A stretch of 64,000 nucleotides of DNA from Prevotella sp. (lineage in GTDB: Bacteria; Bacteroidota; Bacteroidia; Bacteroidales; Bacteroidaceae). The position numbers and the translations under genes were made by a program. Positions 17,861 through 25,999 of this stretch are shown piece by piece. The stretch lies in assembly GCA_016285075.1 (NCBI GenBank), contig JAEEQB010000009.1:31420-95419 (forward strand), in the 5' to 3' direction. The notes beneath the pieces are model-generated. The model worked only from the letters and a program-made list of their open reading frames with translations. It searched no databases and was not told where the DNA came from. Position 1 is the first letter of the stretch. Each line of letters opens with the position of its first letter.

Positions 17861-19114
17861 TTATTCATCGCGCATGGCGTCTACGGGTTTGATGGCCATG
17901 GCGCGGGCGGCGGGAGCGAGGCCAGCGAGAATGCCGAGGCTGCTCACCACGAAGGCACAGAAGATGGCAGTCCAGAATCCTATCTGGAAATGGGCCTCGA
18001 TGATGCCGTCCTCAGTGTTATACATCTCCAGCATTTGGAGTATCATCACGCCGAAGAGTATTCCAGACATGCCTGCTACGAGCGTGAGCACGATGCTCTC
18101 GGAGATAATCTGACCCAGTATGTTGCGCGGCGTAGCGCCGATGGCGCGACGAATGCCTATCTCCGTGGTGCGCTCGCGGACGGTCACCATCATGATGTTC
18201 GACACGCCGATGGCGCCGGCAAGAAGTGTGCCGAGACCCACGAGCCAGATAAGAATGTTGACGCCCTTGAAGAGATTGTTGATCATCTGGAACATCAGTT
18301 CGGTGTTGAACACGCCGCAACCCTCCTCGTCAGTTGGGTCGACGTAGTGTGCGCGGGCGATGGTTTCGCGGATGCGCGGCGTGATCTTCGACATGATGAC
18401 CCCCTCGCGGCCAGTGGCGGCTATGAGGTCAACCTCGTTTCCACGGTTGAACGCGGCCTGCATCATGGTGATGGGGATGGTGATTTTCTCCTCGGCACGG
18501 CCGTTGAACGAGATGCCGTTCGAGTTGTAGTCCACGCCGATGACCTCGAAGTAGGTAGAGTCCACGCGAATCTTCTTGCCGCATGGGTCGCCGCCCTCTT
18601 TGAACAGGTCTTTGTAGATTTTCTTGCCGATGACGCATACCTTGCGTTGTTCACGGATATCCATGTCGTTGAGGAAGCGGCCGTAGTACATTTTGGGCTC
18701 GATGACCTTCGTGAGTTCTGGCATGGTGCCCTGGATGCGTGGTGTCGTCTTCTGGTCGCCGTAGTAAGCGGTGTTGCTGCCACCCCAGCGCGAGAAAAGT
18801 ATGGGCACGGCGGCGTTAAGCTCGGGCACCTGCTGCTTCAGGCGGTCGATGTCCTTGTATTCCATGCTCCACCAGCGGCCCTTGCGAAATCCCTTGTAGG
18901 GTTTGGTGGTCTGCTGTGCCCAGATGATCACGGTGTTCTGTGCGAAACCCTCGAAGTTTTTGTCGAGCTTCTCCTTCAGGCCCTTGCCGCCGCCCATGAG
19001 CGCAACGAGCATGAAGACGCCCCAGAACACACCGAAGCCGGTGAGGAACGATCGCGATTTGTTGCGCGTGAGGGTGTCTAAAACCTCTCTGTATGAATCA
19101 ATATCTATTCTCAT
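17861..19114 (-). CDS. MacB-like ABC transporter permease (second copy)
   Basis: 417 aa. One N-terminal transmembrane helix (about residues 22-42) is followed by a large MacB periplasmic core domain and a C-terminal FtsX domain with three helices (about 285-400). Motifs: RTEIGIRRAIGAT and the ending PVDAMR. It lacks its own ATPase domain and depends on the upstream ABC ATPase. The gene is three bases after a homologous permease gene, so the two probably form a heterodimer. The exported substrate could be a peptide, lipid or drug and cannot be told from sequence. Confidence 0.88.
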   Translation of the reverse strand: MRIDIDSYREVLDTLTRNKSRSFLTGFGVFWGVFMLVALMGGGKGLKEKLDKNFEGFAQNTVIIWAQQTTKPYKGFRKGRWWSMEYKDIDRLKQQVPELNAAVPILFSRWGGSNTAYYGDQKTTPRIQGTMPELTKVIEPKMYYGRFLNDMDIREQRKVCVIGKKIYKDLFKEGGDPCGKKIRVDSTYFEVIGVDYNSNGISFNGRAEEKITIPITMMQAAFNRGNEVDLIAATGREGVIMSKITPRIRETIARAHYVDPTDEEGCGVFNTELMFQMINNLFKGVNILIWLVGLGTLLAGAIGVSNIMMVTVRERTTEIGIRRAIGATPRNILGQIISESIVLTLVAGMSGILFGVMILQMLEMYNTEDGIIEAHFQIGFWTAIFCAFVVSSLGILAGLAPAARAMAIKPVDAMRDE

Positions 19115-19117
19115 AAT

Positions 19118-20374
19118 CTATTCTGCTCTTAATGCTTCGATTGGTCGGATTCTTGATGCCTTATATGCGGGGATGAGGCCGGCGATAGTGCCCGCGATGA
19201 TCATCACCATCGTCGCCTCGAAGCAGACGTCAAGCCCAACGGTCGGGTCGACGAATAGCGTAATCTTCTCGACGCCTAAGTCAGTCACCTCGTGGCCAAG
19301 CGTGGCGTCCATATACTCGTTGGCACCGATGCCGAGCAACATGCCGACGTATCCGAAGAACGTGGTGATGATGACGCTCTCGACGATGATGAGCCTCAGG
19401 ATGCTCCAGGGCTTCGCGCCGATGGCCTTTCTTATTCCAAACTCGTGGGTACGCTCCTTCACGGTGATGAGCATGATGTTCGACACGCCGACGATGCCGC
19501 TGAGCAGCGTGAACAGGCCGATGACCCAAAGGAACGTGTGGATGATGGCGATGCCCTGGTCCATCTGCATGCTTTGGGTGTAGCCGTTCCAGATCCAGAT
19601 GGCGCGCTCGTCGTCGGGATGAGCCTGGTGGTTGGCGTTGAGCCTGCGGCGGTAGTCTTTCTCGAAGGCGGTGTTGGCATCCTCTGTCGTCAGGCCATGG
19701 AACGTGAACTCGATGTTGCCGATGCTGTTGCTGTTGGCGCCATAGATGCCCTTAATGGTCGAGTAGGCGGAATAGGCGTTGTTTTCACCATCGCCGCGAC
19801 TCTTGTAGATGCCTACCACCTTGAATGAGAGGTTGCCCACCTTCACAAACTTGCCGAGCAGCGTCTTGTAGTCCTTCGGCTCCAGCTCCTTGGCCTGGCG
19901 GTCGTTCAGTACAATCACCTTGCGGCGCTCGCGCTGGTCAATCTCGTTGACGAAACGTCCGCAGATGAGCGGCCGCTTCGTAATTTTGGTGTGGACAGGA
20001 AACACACCCTCAATCTGGATGCTCATATACTGCTCGCCGTTGCTCACCACCGAGCTGGCGTAGTAGCAAGCGCCCACTTCGTCGATGTTCTTCCTGAATT
20101 CCGACTCCGTAGCACTCAGGTCTTTCGTGTTCAGGTTGATCCAGCGGCCTTCGCTCAGTCCGTTGTAGGCCATCGACGTCGTGCCGCCGTAAACCTCCAT
20201 CGAACTTGTTAGGAAGTCGCCGCTCATCTTCATCGTAGCGTTGATAAGACCGTTGCCGGCGCCCAACAGCACGATAATCATGAAGATTCCCCAGGCCACT
20301 GCAAAGCCCGTAAGCGTAGTCCGCAGCTTGTTGCGCCGCGCCGTCTGCCATATTTCTGTGATAATGTCTCGCAT
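19118..20374 (-). CDS. MacB-like ABC transporter permease (first copy)
   Basis: 418 aa with the same layout as its neighbour: N-terminal helix (LTGFAVAWGIFMIIVLLGAG), MacB periplasmic core, then an FtsX domain (THEFGIRKAIGAK) and the ending RPIEALRAE. It starts three bases after the ABC ATPase stop and ends three bases before the second permease, a tightly packed operon. It is a paralogue of the following gene, not a duplicate at DNA level. Role inferred from family: mechanotransmission in a tripartite export pump. Confidence 0.88.
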   Translation of the reverse strand: MRDIITEIWQTARRNKLRTTLTGFAVAWGIFMIIVLLGAGNGLINATMKMSGDFLTSSMEVYGGTTSMAYNGLSEGRWINLNTKDLSATESEFRKNIDEVGACYYASSVVSNGEQYMSIQIEGVFPVHTKITKRPLICGRFVNEIDQRERRKVIVLNDRQAKELEPKDYKTLLGKFVKVGNLSFKVVGIYKSRGDGENNAYSAYSTIKGIYGANSNSIGNIEFTFHGLTTEDANTAFEKDYRRRLNANHQAHPDDERAIWIWNGYTQSMQMDQGIAIIHTFLWVIGLFTLLSGIVGVSNIMLITVKERTHEFGIRKAIGAKPWSILRLIIVESVIITTFFGYVGMLLGIGANEYMDATLGHEVTDLGVEKITLFVDPTVGLDVCFEATMVMIIAGTIAGLIPAYKASRIRPIEALRAE

Positions 20375-20377
20375 AGC

Positions 20378-21097
20378 CTATTTCATAATTCCTCCGCTGC
20401 CGAAGGGTGAAGCATTGTGGCTGAGGTTCTCCTCTATCTGTCCGATGATGCCATCCTTGATATGTACTATCTTGTTTGTCTCGTTAGCCACACCGCTCTC
20501 GTGAGTTACCACAACGATGGTCATGTTCTCCTCCTGATTGAGTTGCTTGAGCAACTGCATCACCTCCACAGAGGTTTTCGAGTCGAGTGCGCCCGTAGGC
20601 TCGTCGGCCAGGATAATCTGTGGACGGGTGATGAGTGCTCGGGCTATGGCAACACGTTGTTTCTGTCCTCCCGACAGTTCATTGGGGTAGTGCTCCGCCC
20701 AATCCAGTAATCCTAAACGGTCCAAATAGTCTAAAGCCATCTGGTGGCGCTTGCGGCGGCTGACCCCCTGATAAAATAATGGTAATTCCACGTTTTCCAC
20801 GGCTGTCTTAAACGAGATGAGATTAAAGCTTTGGAAGATAAAGCCTATCATGCGGTTCCTGTAGTCGGCCGCCTTACGCTCCGACAGGTTCCAGATGTGA
20901 ACACCTGCCAACTCGTAGGTACCCGAGTCGTAATTGTCAAGAATGCCGAGAATGTTCAGCAAGGTACTCTTGCCTGAGCCAGAAGCACCCATGATGCTGA
21001 CGAACTCTCCCTTGCCAATGTCGAGCGAGATGCCCTTGAGCACATGAAGCGGCTGTGCACCGTAATAGGTTTTGTTAACGTCTTGTAAATGAATCAT
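20378..21097 (-). CDS. MacB/LolD-type ABC transporter ATPase
   Basis: 239 aa, a complete nucleotide-binding domain. Walker A is GASGSGKST (about residues 36-44), signature [15 protein letters not shown] (about 141-155), Walker [14 protein letters not shown], and the switch His lies in VVVTHES. It resembles LolD and MacB ATPases and begins the operon of two permeases, adaptor and TolC-like protein. A promoter with both -33 and -7 elements lies 40-70 bases upstream. The preceding GntR gene may encode its regulator. Confidence 0.93.
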   Translation of the reverse strand: MIHLQDVNKTYYGAQPLHVLKGISLDIGKGEFVSIMGASGSGKSTLLNILGILDNYDSGTYELAGVHIWNLSERKAADYRNRMIGFIFQSFNLISFKTAVENVELPLFYQGVSRRKRHQMALDYLDRLGLLDWAEHYPNELSGGQKQRVAIARALITRPQIILADEPTGALDSKTSVEVMQLLKQLNQEENMTIVVVTHESGVANETNKIVHIKDGIIGQIEENLSHNASPFGSGGIMK

Positions 21098-21137
21098 ATT
21101 TAGTTCTTTTTACCTTAGTTCTGTCTTATTGACGCTG

Positions 21138-21168
21138 CAATAGTACAAAAAGTTGCAGGAGTCACCAA
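21138..21168 (-). promoter_or_regulatory. promoter of the MacAB-TolC-like operon
   Basis: On the minus strand TTG (21166-21168), a 20-base spacer and TACTATTG (21138-21145). The -7 box has one mismatch to TAnnTTTG and the spacing is as expected for the Bacteroidota vegetative sigma. It would place transcription start near 21131, about 34 bases before the ATPase gene. Confidence 0.55.
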
Positions 21169-21194
21169 ATTTTTGGGATAATTAGCACGTATTT

Positions 21195-21246
21195 GTGACG
21201 AATAGCTTGCCTTTTCGCCTTGGCAGGGGATAGTGACGAATGGCTT
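21195..21246 (-). repeat. 14-bp direct repeat at the gntR 3' end
   Basis: GTGACGAATAGCTT (21195-21208) and GTGACGAATGGCTT (21233-21246) differ at one base and lie 38 bases apart. The second overlaps the gntR stop codon. It could be a duplicated 3' end or a pair of regulator-binding sites upstream of the following operon. Confidence 0.5.
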
Positions 21247-21598
21247 ACATCTTCTCCCATGCTTCGTCCACTTCTTTGATGTCGATGCCGAGCAGCTGCA
21301 TCTGCCGGAACAGCTCGGGCAGACGTTCTTGCATAAATTCTTTCTTGCGCTCACGCAGTATCTTTTTCTTGGCACCTGGGGTGACGAAGTAGCCCAAGCC
21401 GCGCTTATTATAAATAATGTTCGCGCGAGCCAACTCGTCGTAGGCCTTCACCGCCGTGTTGGTATTCACCTCAAGGAGCACGGCGTACTCACGCACCGAC
21501 GGTATGCGGTCGTCATCCTTGTATTTACCTGCCAGTATCTCGTCCATCAGCCTATCGGCCATCTGGATGTATATCGCTTTGTCGTTAGTGAAATTCAT
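21245..21598 (-). CDS. GntR-family transcriptional regulator (YtrA-like)
   Basis: 117 aa. An N-terminal winged helix (IYIQMADRLMDEILAGKY, IPSVREYAVLLEVNTNTA, NIIYNKRGLGYFV) fills about residues 8-75. Only a short helical tail follows instead of a ligand-binding domain, which is the YtrA subtype. Members of this subtype usually repress neighbouring ABC-transporter genes. It starts with a 4-base overlap to the upstream membrane-protein gene, so it is the last gene of that operon, and it lies just before the MacAB-like operon. Either could be its target. Confidence 0.88.
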   Translation of the reverse strand: MNFTNDKAIYIQMADRLMDEILAGKYKDDDRIPSVREYAVLLEVNTNTAVKAYDELARANIIYNKRGLGYFVTPGAKKKILRERKKEFMQERLPELFRQMQLLGIDIKEVDEAWEKM

Positions 21599-22440
21599 AC
21601 GTTCGCAAATTTATGGGTTACAACCTGCCAGCGGCAGAACAGCCAGTAGGCCAGCCAGGTGAAGAGGACAGTAAGGCCGACATGGACGGTAATCCGGATG
21701 ATATTGGATAGCATAATAGCTTCTTCAGTAGTGAATGGTGTGTCGCGATAGCGAAACATATTGGCCGTTGCAACGAGGCCGGCAAATGCGATGACAACCA
21801 CGGCAGAGGTGGCAATGAAGTGGAACTTCCTGAAGAATACGCCGCCCAGCAGGAAGAAGGCATGGAGAGCAATGAGGGTGGTGTACTCCGAGGTGACGCT
21901 CAGTGGGTTGTCGCCCGTGTACTCTCCTGACGGGAAGGTCCGCGTATGGGGGAATATCTTGAAGAAATCGTCAGCAGCCGACTGCACGGGGTAGTCTGTC
22001 GTCGCGAGGTAGGCCATGTGAATCAGGTCGGCCACAAAGAACGTCAGCAGGCCTCCCACTACGGAGAATACCAGCAGGTAAATCCAGCGCGACAAGAATT
22101 TTTCCAAGTTCGAGGCCGGCAGCATTAGCCAGGCAATGCGCTGTTGCTTCTTCTGCTCGCCACGATAGAGCGTGCTGACGCTGATGAGGAAGAAGATGAA
22201 CATAGCTATTGCGCTAAAAGCACCTACTCCCTCGCAGATGGCAGAGATATGCAACCGTAGACTTTCTTCGGGATCTATATAAACATAAGTGGTACTATGA
22301 TACCCGATGTTATGGGCAAACCAGAAGAAGAACAGATAGAGCAGCACCATACAGAGCGCACCCCACATCATGGCCTTGCGACCTTCAAAGAAGTCGAGCT
22401 TCAGCACGCGACTGAAGCGTGTCATATCAAACTGTTTCAT
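21595..22440 (-). CDS. ABC-2-type membrane protein
   Basis: 281 aa with about six hydrophobic segments, including ALCMVLLYLFFFWFA, FIFFLISVSTLY, WIYLLVFSVVGGLLTFF and VGLTVLFTWLAYWLF. It overlaps the upstream ATPase gene by 4 bases and the downstream gntR by 4 bases, so translation of the three is probably coupled. It is most likely the membrane partner of that ATPase. I cannot match a specific substrate family. Confidence 0.75.
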   Translation of the reverse strand: MKQFDMTRFSRVLKLDFFEGRKAMMWGALCMVLLYLFFFWFAHNIGYHSTTYVYIDPEESLRLHISAICEGVGAFSAIAMFIFFLISVSTLYRGEQKKQQRIAWLMLPASNLEKFLSRWIYLLVFSVVGGLLTFFVADLIHMAYLATTDYPVQSAADDFFKIFPHTRTFPSGEYTGDNPLSVTSEYTTLIALHAFFLLGGVFFRKFHFIATSAVVVIAFAGLVATANMFRYRDTPFTTEEAIMLSNIIRITVHVGLTVLFTWLAYWLFCRWQVVTHKFANV

Positions 22441-23255
22441 TTTACCAATCCTTTCGTTACGGCGTTAAACAATAATTCCAAATTCACCTGCGTCTCGGCC
22501 TGTCCGTCGCAGCGGAGAGCCATCACGGCATTGCCCTGCAGCGTCGGCTCGGCATAAAGCACACCGTCCATCTCGCTGGGCAGGCGGTACTCAAACACGT
22601 ACTTATCCATTATCTCCTGAACAGAGGCATTGAGCAGTAGCTCGCACTGGTTCAACATCAGGATATGGTCCAGCAGCGCCTCCACATCGTGTACCTGGTG
22701 TGTAGAGATGATAATGGTTTGCTCGTCGCTCATGTTCTGTGCCACCGTCTTGCGGAACTGTGACTTCGAGGGGATGTCTAGGCCGTTAGTCGGCTCGTCC
22801 ATCATCAGCAGACGCGTGTTAGTGGCCAAGGCGAAACTCATAAAAACCTTCTTCTTCTGACCCATCGACAGCGCGCCAAGGTCGAGGTCAGCCGTCAACT
22901 CAAAGTCCTTCAGGCAAGCTTCCATCCGCTCCTGGCTGAACTTCGGATAGAACGGCGCCATCAGTTCCACGTAACGCTTCAACGTCATCGCCGGCAGTTC
23001 AAACTCCTCAGGCACGAGGAACATCTCCTCCAGCGCCTCCGCATACCGTTTGTCTGTTGCCGTATCACAGCAACAGACGGAACCGGCCTGCGGCCGCAGC
23101 AACCCAGCAATGAGGTAGAGCAACGTCGACTTGCCCGTACCGTTCTTACCTAACAGCCCATATATTTTACTCTCCTCAATCCGTAGGCTGAAACCGTCAA
23201 ACACCCGTTCCTTCTGGCCCGGATAACTGAAACTCATGTTTTTTACTTCAATCAT
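22437..23255 (-). CDS. ABC transporter ATPase (ABC-2 / YtrB type)
   Basis: 272 aa. Walker A GKNGTGKST (about residues 36-44), signature LSMGQKKKVFMSFAL, Walker B LLMMDEPTNGLD and switch His in IIISTHQ. The first gene of the ATPase/membrane protein/gntR operon. The arrangement resembles Gram-positive ytr-type loci, where such pumps respond to envelope stress, although there the regulator gene normally comes first. A well-matched promoter lies 40-70 bases upstream. Confidence 0.9.
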   Translation of the reverse strand: MIEVKNMSFSYPGQKERVFDGFSLRIEESKIYGLLGKNGTGKSTLLYLIAGLLRPQAGSVCCCDTATDKRYAEALEEMFLVPEEFELPAMTLKRYVELMAPFYPKFSQERMEACLKDFELTADLDLGALSMGQKKKVFMSFALATNTRLLMMDEPTNGLDIPSKSQFRKTVAQNMSDEQTIIISTHQVHDVEALLDHILMLNQCELLLNASVQEIMDKYVFEYRLPSEMDGVLYAEPTLQGNAVMALRCDGQAETQVNLELLFNAVTKGLVK

Positions 23256-23295
23256 ATTTCTTAGCGTTTTAGTGTACTACTCTGATAGAACACTG

Positions 23296-23326
23296 CAAAG
23301 GTAATACTATTTCTTCTTCTCATCAA
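23296..23326 (-). promoter_or_regulatory. promoter of the ABC ATPase/gntR operon
   Basis: On the minus strand TTG (23324-23326), a 20-base spacer and TACCTTTG (23296-23303), a full match to the Bacteroidota pattern. The start codon is about 40 bases downstream. Confidence 0.7.
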
Positions 23327-23563
23327 ATATATCATGGAAAAACTATCCTTCTTTAACATACTTTAGCCTTTGGCCGTCTGTTTCAACTTGAGTACTGACA
23401 ACCAAGATCTACTATATTGAACAAGACAAGTTGGCTATTCACATGACAGATACCAAGCCTGTAATGAGGCAAGGTAAAATAAATCTGTCTGAAAGAAAGA
23501 GAAGAAATAATTCTACTTCGTATGCTGGTAGAATAAGCCACAAATAATATGAATTGACTGGAA
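23327..23563. other. non-coding stretch between nadK and the ABC operon
   Basis: No supported gene, hairpin or repeat seen. It holds the region downstream of nadK and upstream of the ABC operon promoter. Confidence 0.5.
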
Positions 23564-24448
23564 TTACCGTGTGTCGGCTCCCCACATCATTTTTTCACGG
23601 AGCGTATTGAAGTAGCGGTGATCGGCGCGTTTTACCACTTTGACAGTATAAGGAGCACGACGGAGGGTAATTTGGGTTCCCTCCTTGCATTTCTCAGATC
23701 GTCCGTCGATGGCTACGAGAAAATTGTGCGAACGGCTCTCCACGTCAAGTTCAATGACAGAGGTATCAGCCAACACGATGGGACGGACATTGAGTGAATG
23801 TGGGGCTACAGCAGTCATAGAAAACACATTAGTGCCAGGCACGATGATAGGTCCACCGTTGGAAAGCGAATAAGCCGTTGAGCCGGTAGGTGTGGAAACG
23901 ACTAATCCATCAGCCTGATAAGTATTCAGATACTGGCCATTCACGTTGGCACGAATGCTAATCATCGATGCCGTGTCACGTTTCAGCAAAGCCACATCGT
24001 TCAAAGCACAATTGAAATCGCCTAAGGGCTCTCCATCGGCCTCCACCTGTATCAGTGCCCGGTTCTCTATGGCGTAATCATCGCGATGGAGTGCCTCCAG
24101 ACAGTGTTCTATGTCCTCAGGACTGATGTCGGCCAAGAATCCCAGCCTACCCATATTGACACCCAAGATGGGAATTTCCTTGGGTCCCACGCGACTGGCT
24201 GCTTTCAAGAATGTTCCGTCGCCACCCATAGATATAACAAAATCAGCACAGAAATCATTGCCCGTAAACGTCTCTTTGGCAGGAACATCCAACCTCTGGT
24301 TGTCCTTCAGGAAATAGTAATACTCCATGTCCACATAGAGTTCTGCGCCAAAATTAGAAATGCACGAAAGCACTTTCTGAATGCTAGCCGACTTCTTGGC
24401 TTGGTAAATATTGCCGAAAAGGGCAAATCTGAGTTTCCTGTGTTCCAT
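23564..24448 (-). CDS. nadK: NAD kinase
   Basis: 294 aa, the normal length. It phosphorylates NAD to NADP in the cytoplasm. Motifs in order: the GGDGT nucleotide motif in VISMGGDGTFLKAA (about residues 71-84), the NE-like FNCALNDVALL, and the glycine-rich GLVVSTPTGSTAYSLSNGGP. MEHRKLRFALFGN is a standard start. It is transcribed alone, divergently from the fba region. No anomaly seen. Confidence 0.96.
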   Translation of the reverse strand: MEHRKLRFALFGNIYQAKKSASIQKVLSCISNFGAELYVDMEYYYFLKDNQRLDVPAKETFTGNDFCADFVISMGGDGTFLKAASRVGPKEIPILGVNMGRLGFLADISPEDIEHCLEALHRDDYAIENRALIQVEADGEPLGDFNCALNDVALLKRDTASMISIRANVNGQYLNTYQADGLVVSTPTGSTAYSLSNGGPIIVPGTNVFSMTAVAPHSLNVRPIVLADTSVIELDVESRSHNFLVAIDGRSEKCKEGTQITLRRAPYTVKVVKRADHRYFNTLREKMMWGADTR

Positions 24449-24647
24449 CTGTATGCGTTTTTATGCTGCAAAGTTAATCATTTCTTTCGATACTTCCAAA
24501 TAATAAGAGTTGAAAGTGGTTTCGAGAATAGCAACTAGAGTTTGCATTTTTATGACTTTGTGGAAAAGAGGGTCAGAACGAGTTATAAAATCCGTTAAAT
24601 ACGTTTCATCTCCAGCGTTTTTCTTTTCCTTTTTAGAAAGAAATTGC

Positions 24648-24655
24648 TATCTTTG
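24648..24655 (+). promoter_or_regulatory. -7 box of the aldolase gene
   Basis: TATCTTTG, a TAnnTTTG match, about 45 bases before the fba start. The T-rich tract upstream replaces a clean -33 TTG. Confidence 0.55.
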
Positions 24656-24698
24656 CACCCAGTAAATTTCAATCAACATTCAAAATTACAAATTTATT

Positions 24699-25700
24699 AT
24701 GGTAAACTACAAGGATTTAGGTCTCGTAAATACCCGCGAGATGTTCAAGAGAGCAGTAGCCGGTGGCTATGCCATCCCCGCTTTCAACTTCAACACAATG
24801 GAGCAGATGCAGGCCATCGTGATGGCTGCCGTTGAGACAAAGTCGCCTGTGATTATGCAGGTGTCTAAGGGTGCACGTAACTATGCCAACGCTACCATCC
24901 TGCGCTATATGGCCGAGGGTGCTGTAGCTTATGCCAAGGAACTGGGCTGTGAGCATCCTGAGATCGTGCTTCACCTGGATCACGGTGACAGCTTCGAGCT
25001 CTGCAAGGACTGCATAGACATGGGCTTCTCCAGCGTGATGATCGATGGTTCTCACCTTCCCTACGAAGAGAACATCGCTTTGGCCAAGAAGGTTGTTGAC
25101 TATGCTCATCAGTTCGACGTGACTGTTGAGGCAGAGTTGGGTGTGCTCGCTGGCGTTGAGGACGAGGTAAGTGCTGCTGAGTCTCACTACACCAAGCCTG
25201 AGGAGGTGATTGACTTCTCTACCCGTACCGGCTGTGACTCACTGGCTATTTCTATCGGCACTTCTCATGGTGCTCACAAGTTCACTCCTGAGCAGTGCAC
25301 ACTGGTGAACGGTGTTCTCGTTCCGCCCCCCTTGGCATTCGACATCCTCCACGAGATTGAGAAGAAGCTCCCTGGATTCCCCATCGTGCTCCACGGTTCA
25401 AGTTCTGTTCCTATGGAAGAGGTTGAGACAATCAACAAGTTCGGCGGTCATCTTGAGGCAGCTATCGGCATTCCTGAGGAGCAGCTGCGTGAGGCTTCTA
25501 AGAGTGCTGTCTGCAAGATCAATATCGACTCCGACTCTCGTCTGGCTATGACCGCTGCTGTTCGCAAGCATCTGGCTGAGCATCCAGGAGACTTTGACCC
25601 CCGTCAGTATCTGAAGCCCGCCCGCGAGAACATGAAGAAGATGTACATCCACAAGATTGTGAATGTGCTCGGCAGCGATGGCAAGTTGGCTCAGTGTTAA
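24699..25700 (+). CDS. fba: class II fructose-bisphosphate aldolase
   Basis: 333 aa. It cleaves fructose-1,6-bisphosphate to glyceraldehyde-3-phosphate and dihydroxyacetone phosphate in glycolysis and needs a divalent metal. The first-domain motif AIPAFNFNTMEQMQAI and the active-site Asp/His pair in VLHLDHGDSFE are clear. Other metal-binding positions appear in AELGVLAGVED, GTSHGAHKF and VLHGSSSV. It is monocistronic with its own promoter and a strong terminator at 25734. The codon pattern is very uniform, as expected of a highly expressed gene. Confidence 0.96.
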   Translation: MVNYKDLGLVNTREMFKRAVAGGYAIPAFNFNTMEQMQAIVMAAVETKSPVIMQVSKGARNYANATILRYMAEGAVAYAKELGCEHPEIVLHLDHGDSFELCKDCIDMGFSSVMIDGSHLPYEENIALAKKVVDYAHQFDVTVEAELGVLAGVEDEVSAAESHYTKPEEVIDFSTRTGCDSLAISIGTSHGAHKFTPEQCTLVNGVLVPPPLAFDILHEIEKKLPGFPIVLHGSSSVPMEEVETINKFGGHLEAAIGIPEEQLREASKSAVCKINIDSDSRLAMTAAVRKHLAEHPGDFDPRQYLKPARENMKKMYIHKIVNVLGSDGKLAQC

Positions 25701-25733
25701 CTTTTTGCGTCCAATTCAGTACTATCATATGTT

Positions 25734-25775
25734 TTCCCTCTGTAACCAATAGGTTGCAGAGGGAACATTCTTTAT
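25734..25775 (+). terminator. rho-independent terminator of fba
   Basis: A 14-bp stem (left arm 25734-25747, right arm 25752-25765) with a 4-base loop and one G-U pair, followed by a T-rich stretch. It begins 34 bases after the fba stop. Confidence 0.8.
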
Positions 25776-25904
25776 ATACCGAAATCTACTTAAGTCCCAG
25801 GAGTTCTTTGCAAGGTCTCCACGGTGGTGTCAAGCAACCGCGGAGCACTGGTCAAAGGTTGAACAATCATGAGGCGAATTCACTCTTTGCCATAGGACGT
25901 TTCT

Positions 25905-25985
25905 GTTGCTTGAAGAGTGCCTCTTTGAGTCTCGATGTTAGATTGCTTGAAGAGAAATGCTCCGTCGATTGGGTAATGATAGAGC
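25905..25985 (-). repeat. degenerate member of a dispersed repeat family
   Basis: On the minus strand this stretch resembles 41415-41472 over about 55 bases, roughly 70 percent by eye. The shared order is CAATCG, GCATT, CTCTTC, AATCTAA, TCGAGA and TTCAAG-like blocks. It lies between fba and the DUF4831 gene with no reading frame of its own. Confidence 0.4.
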
Positions 25986-25999
25986 TAAGCGAATGTAGC

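Noticed and set aside
17849..19081. Long plus-strand frame of 410 codons opposite the MacB-like permease
   Set aside because: It is antisense to a well-supported gene, has a His/Asp/Glu-rich composition typical of reverse-strand reading, and lacks known motifs. The same holds for the antisense frames at 4331-5293, 7694-8809, 11465-12664, 48562-49182 and 52465-53772.
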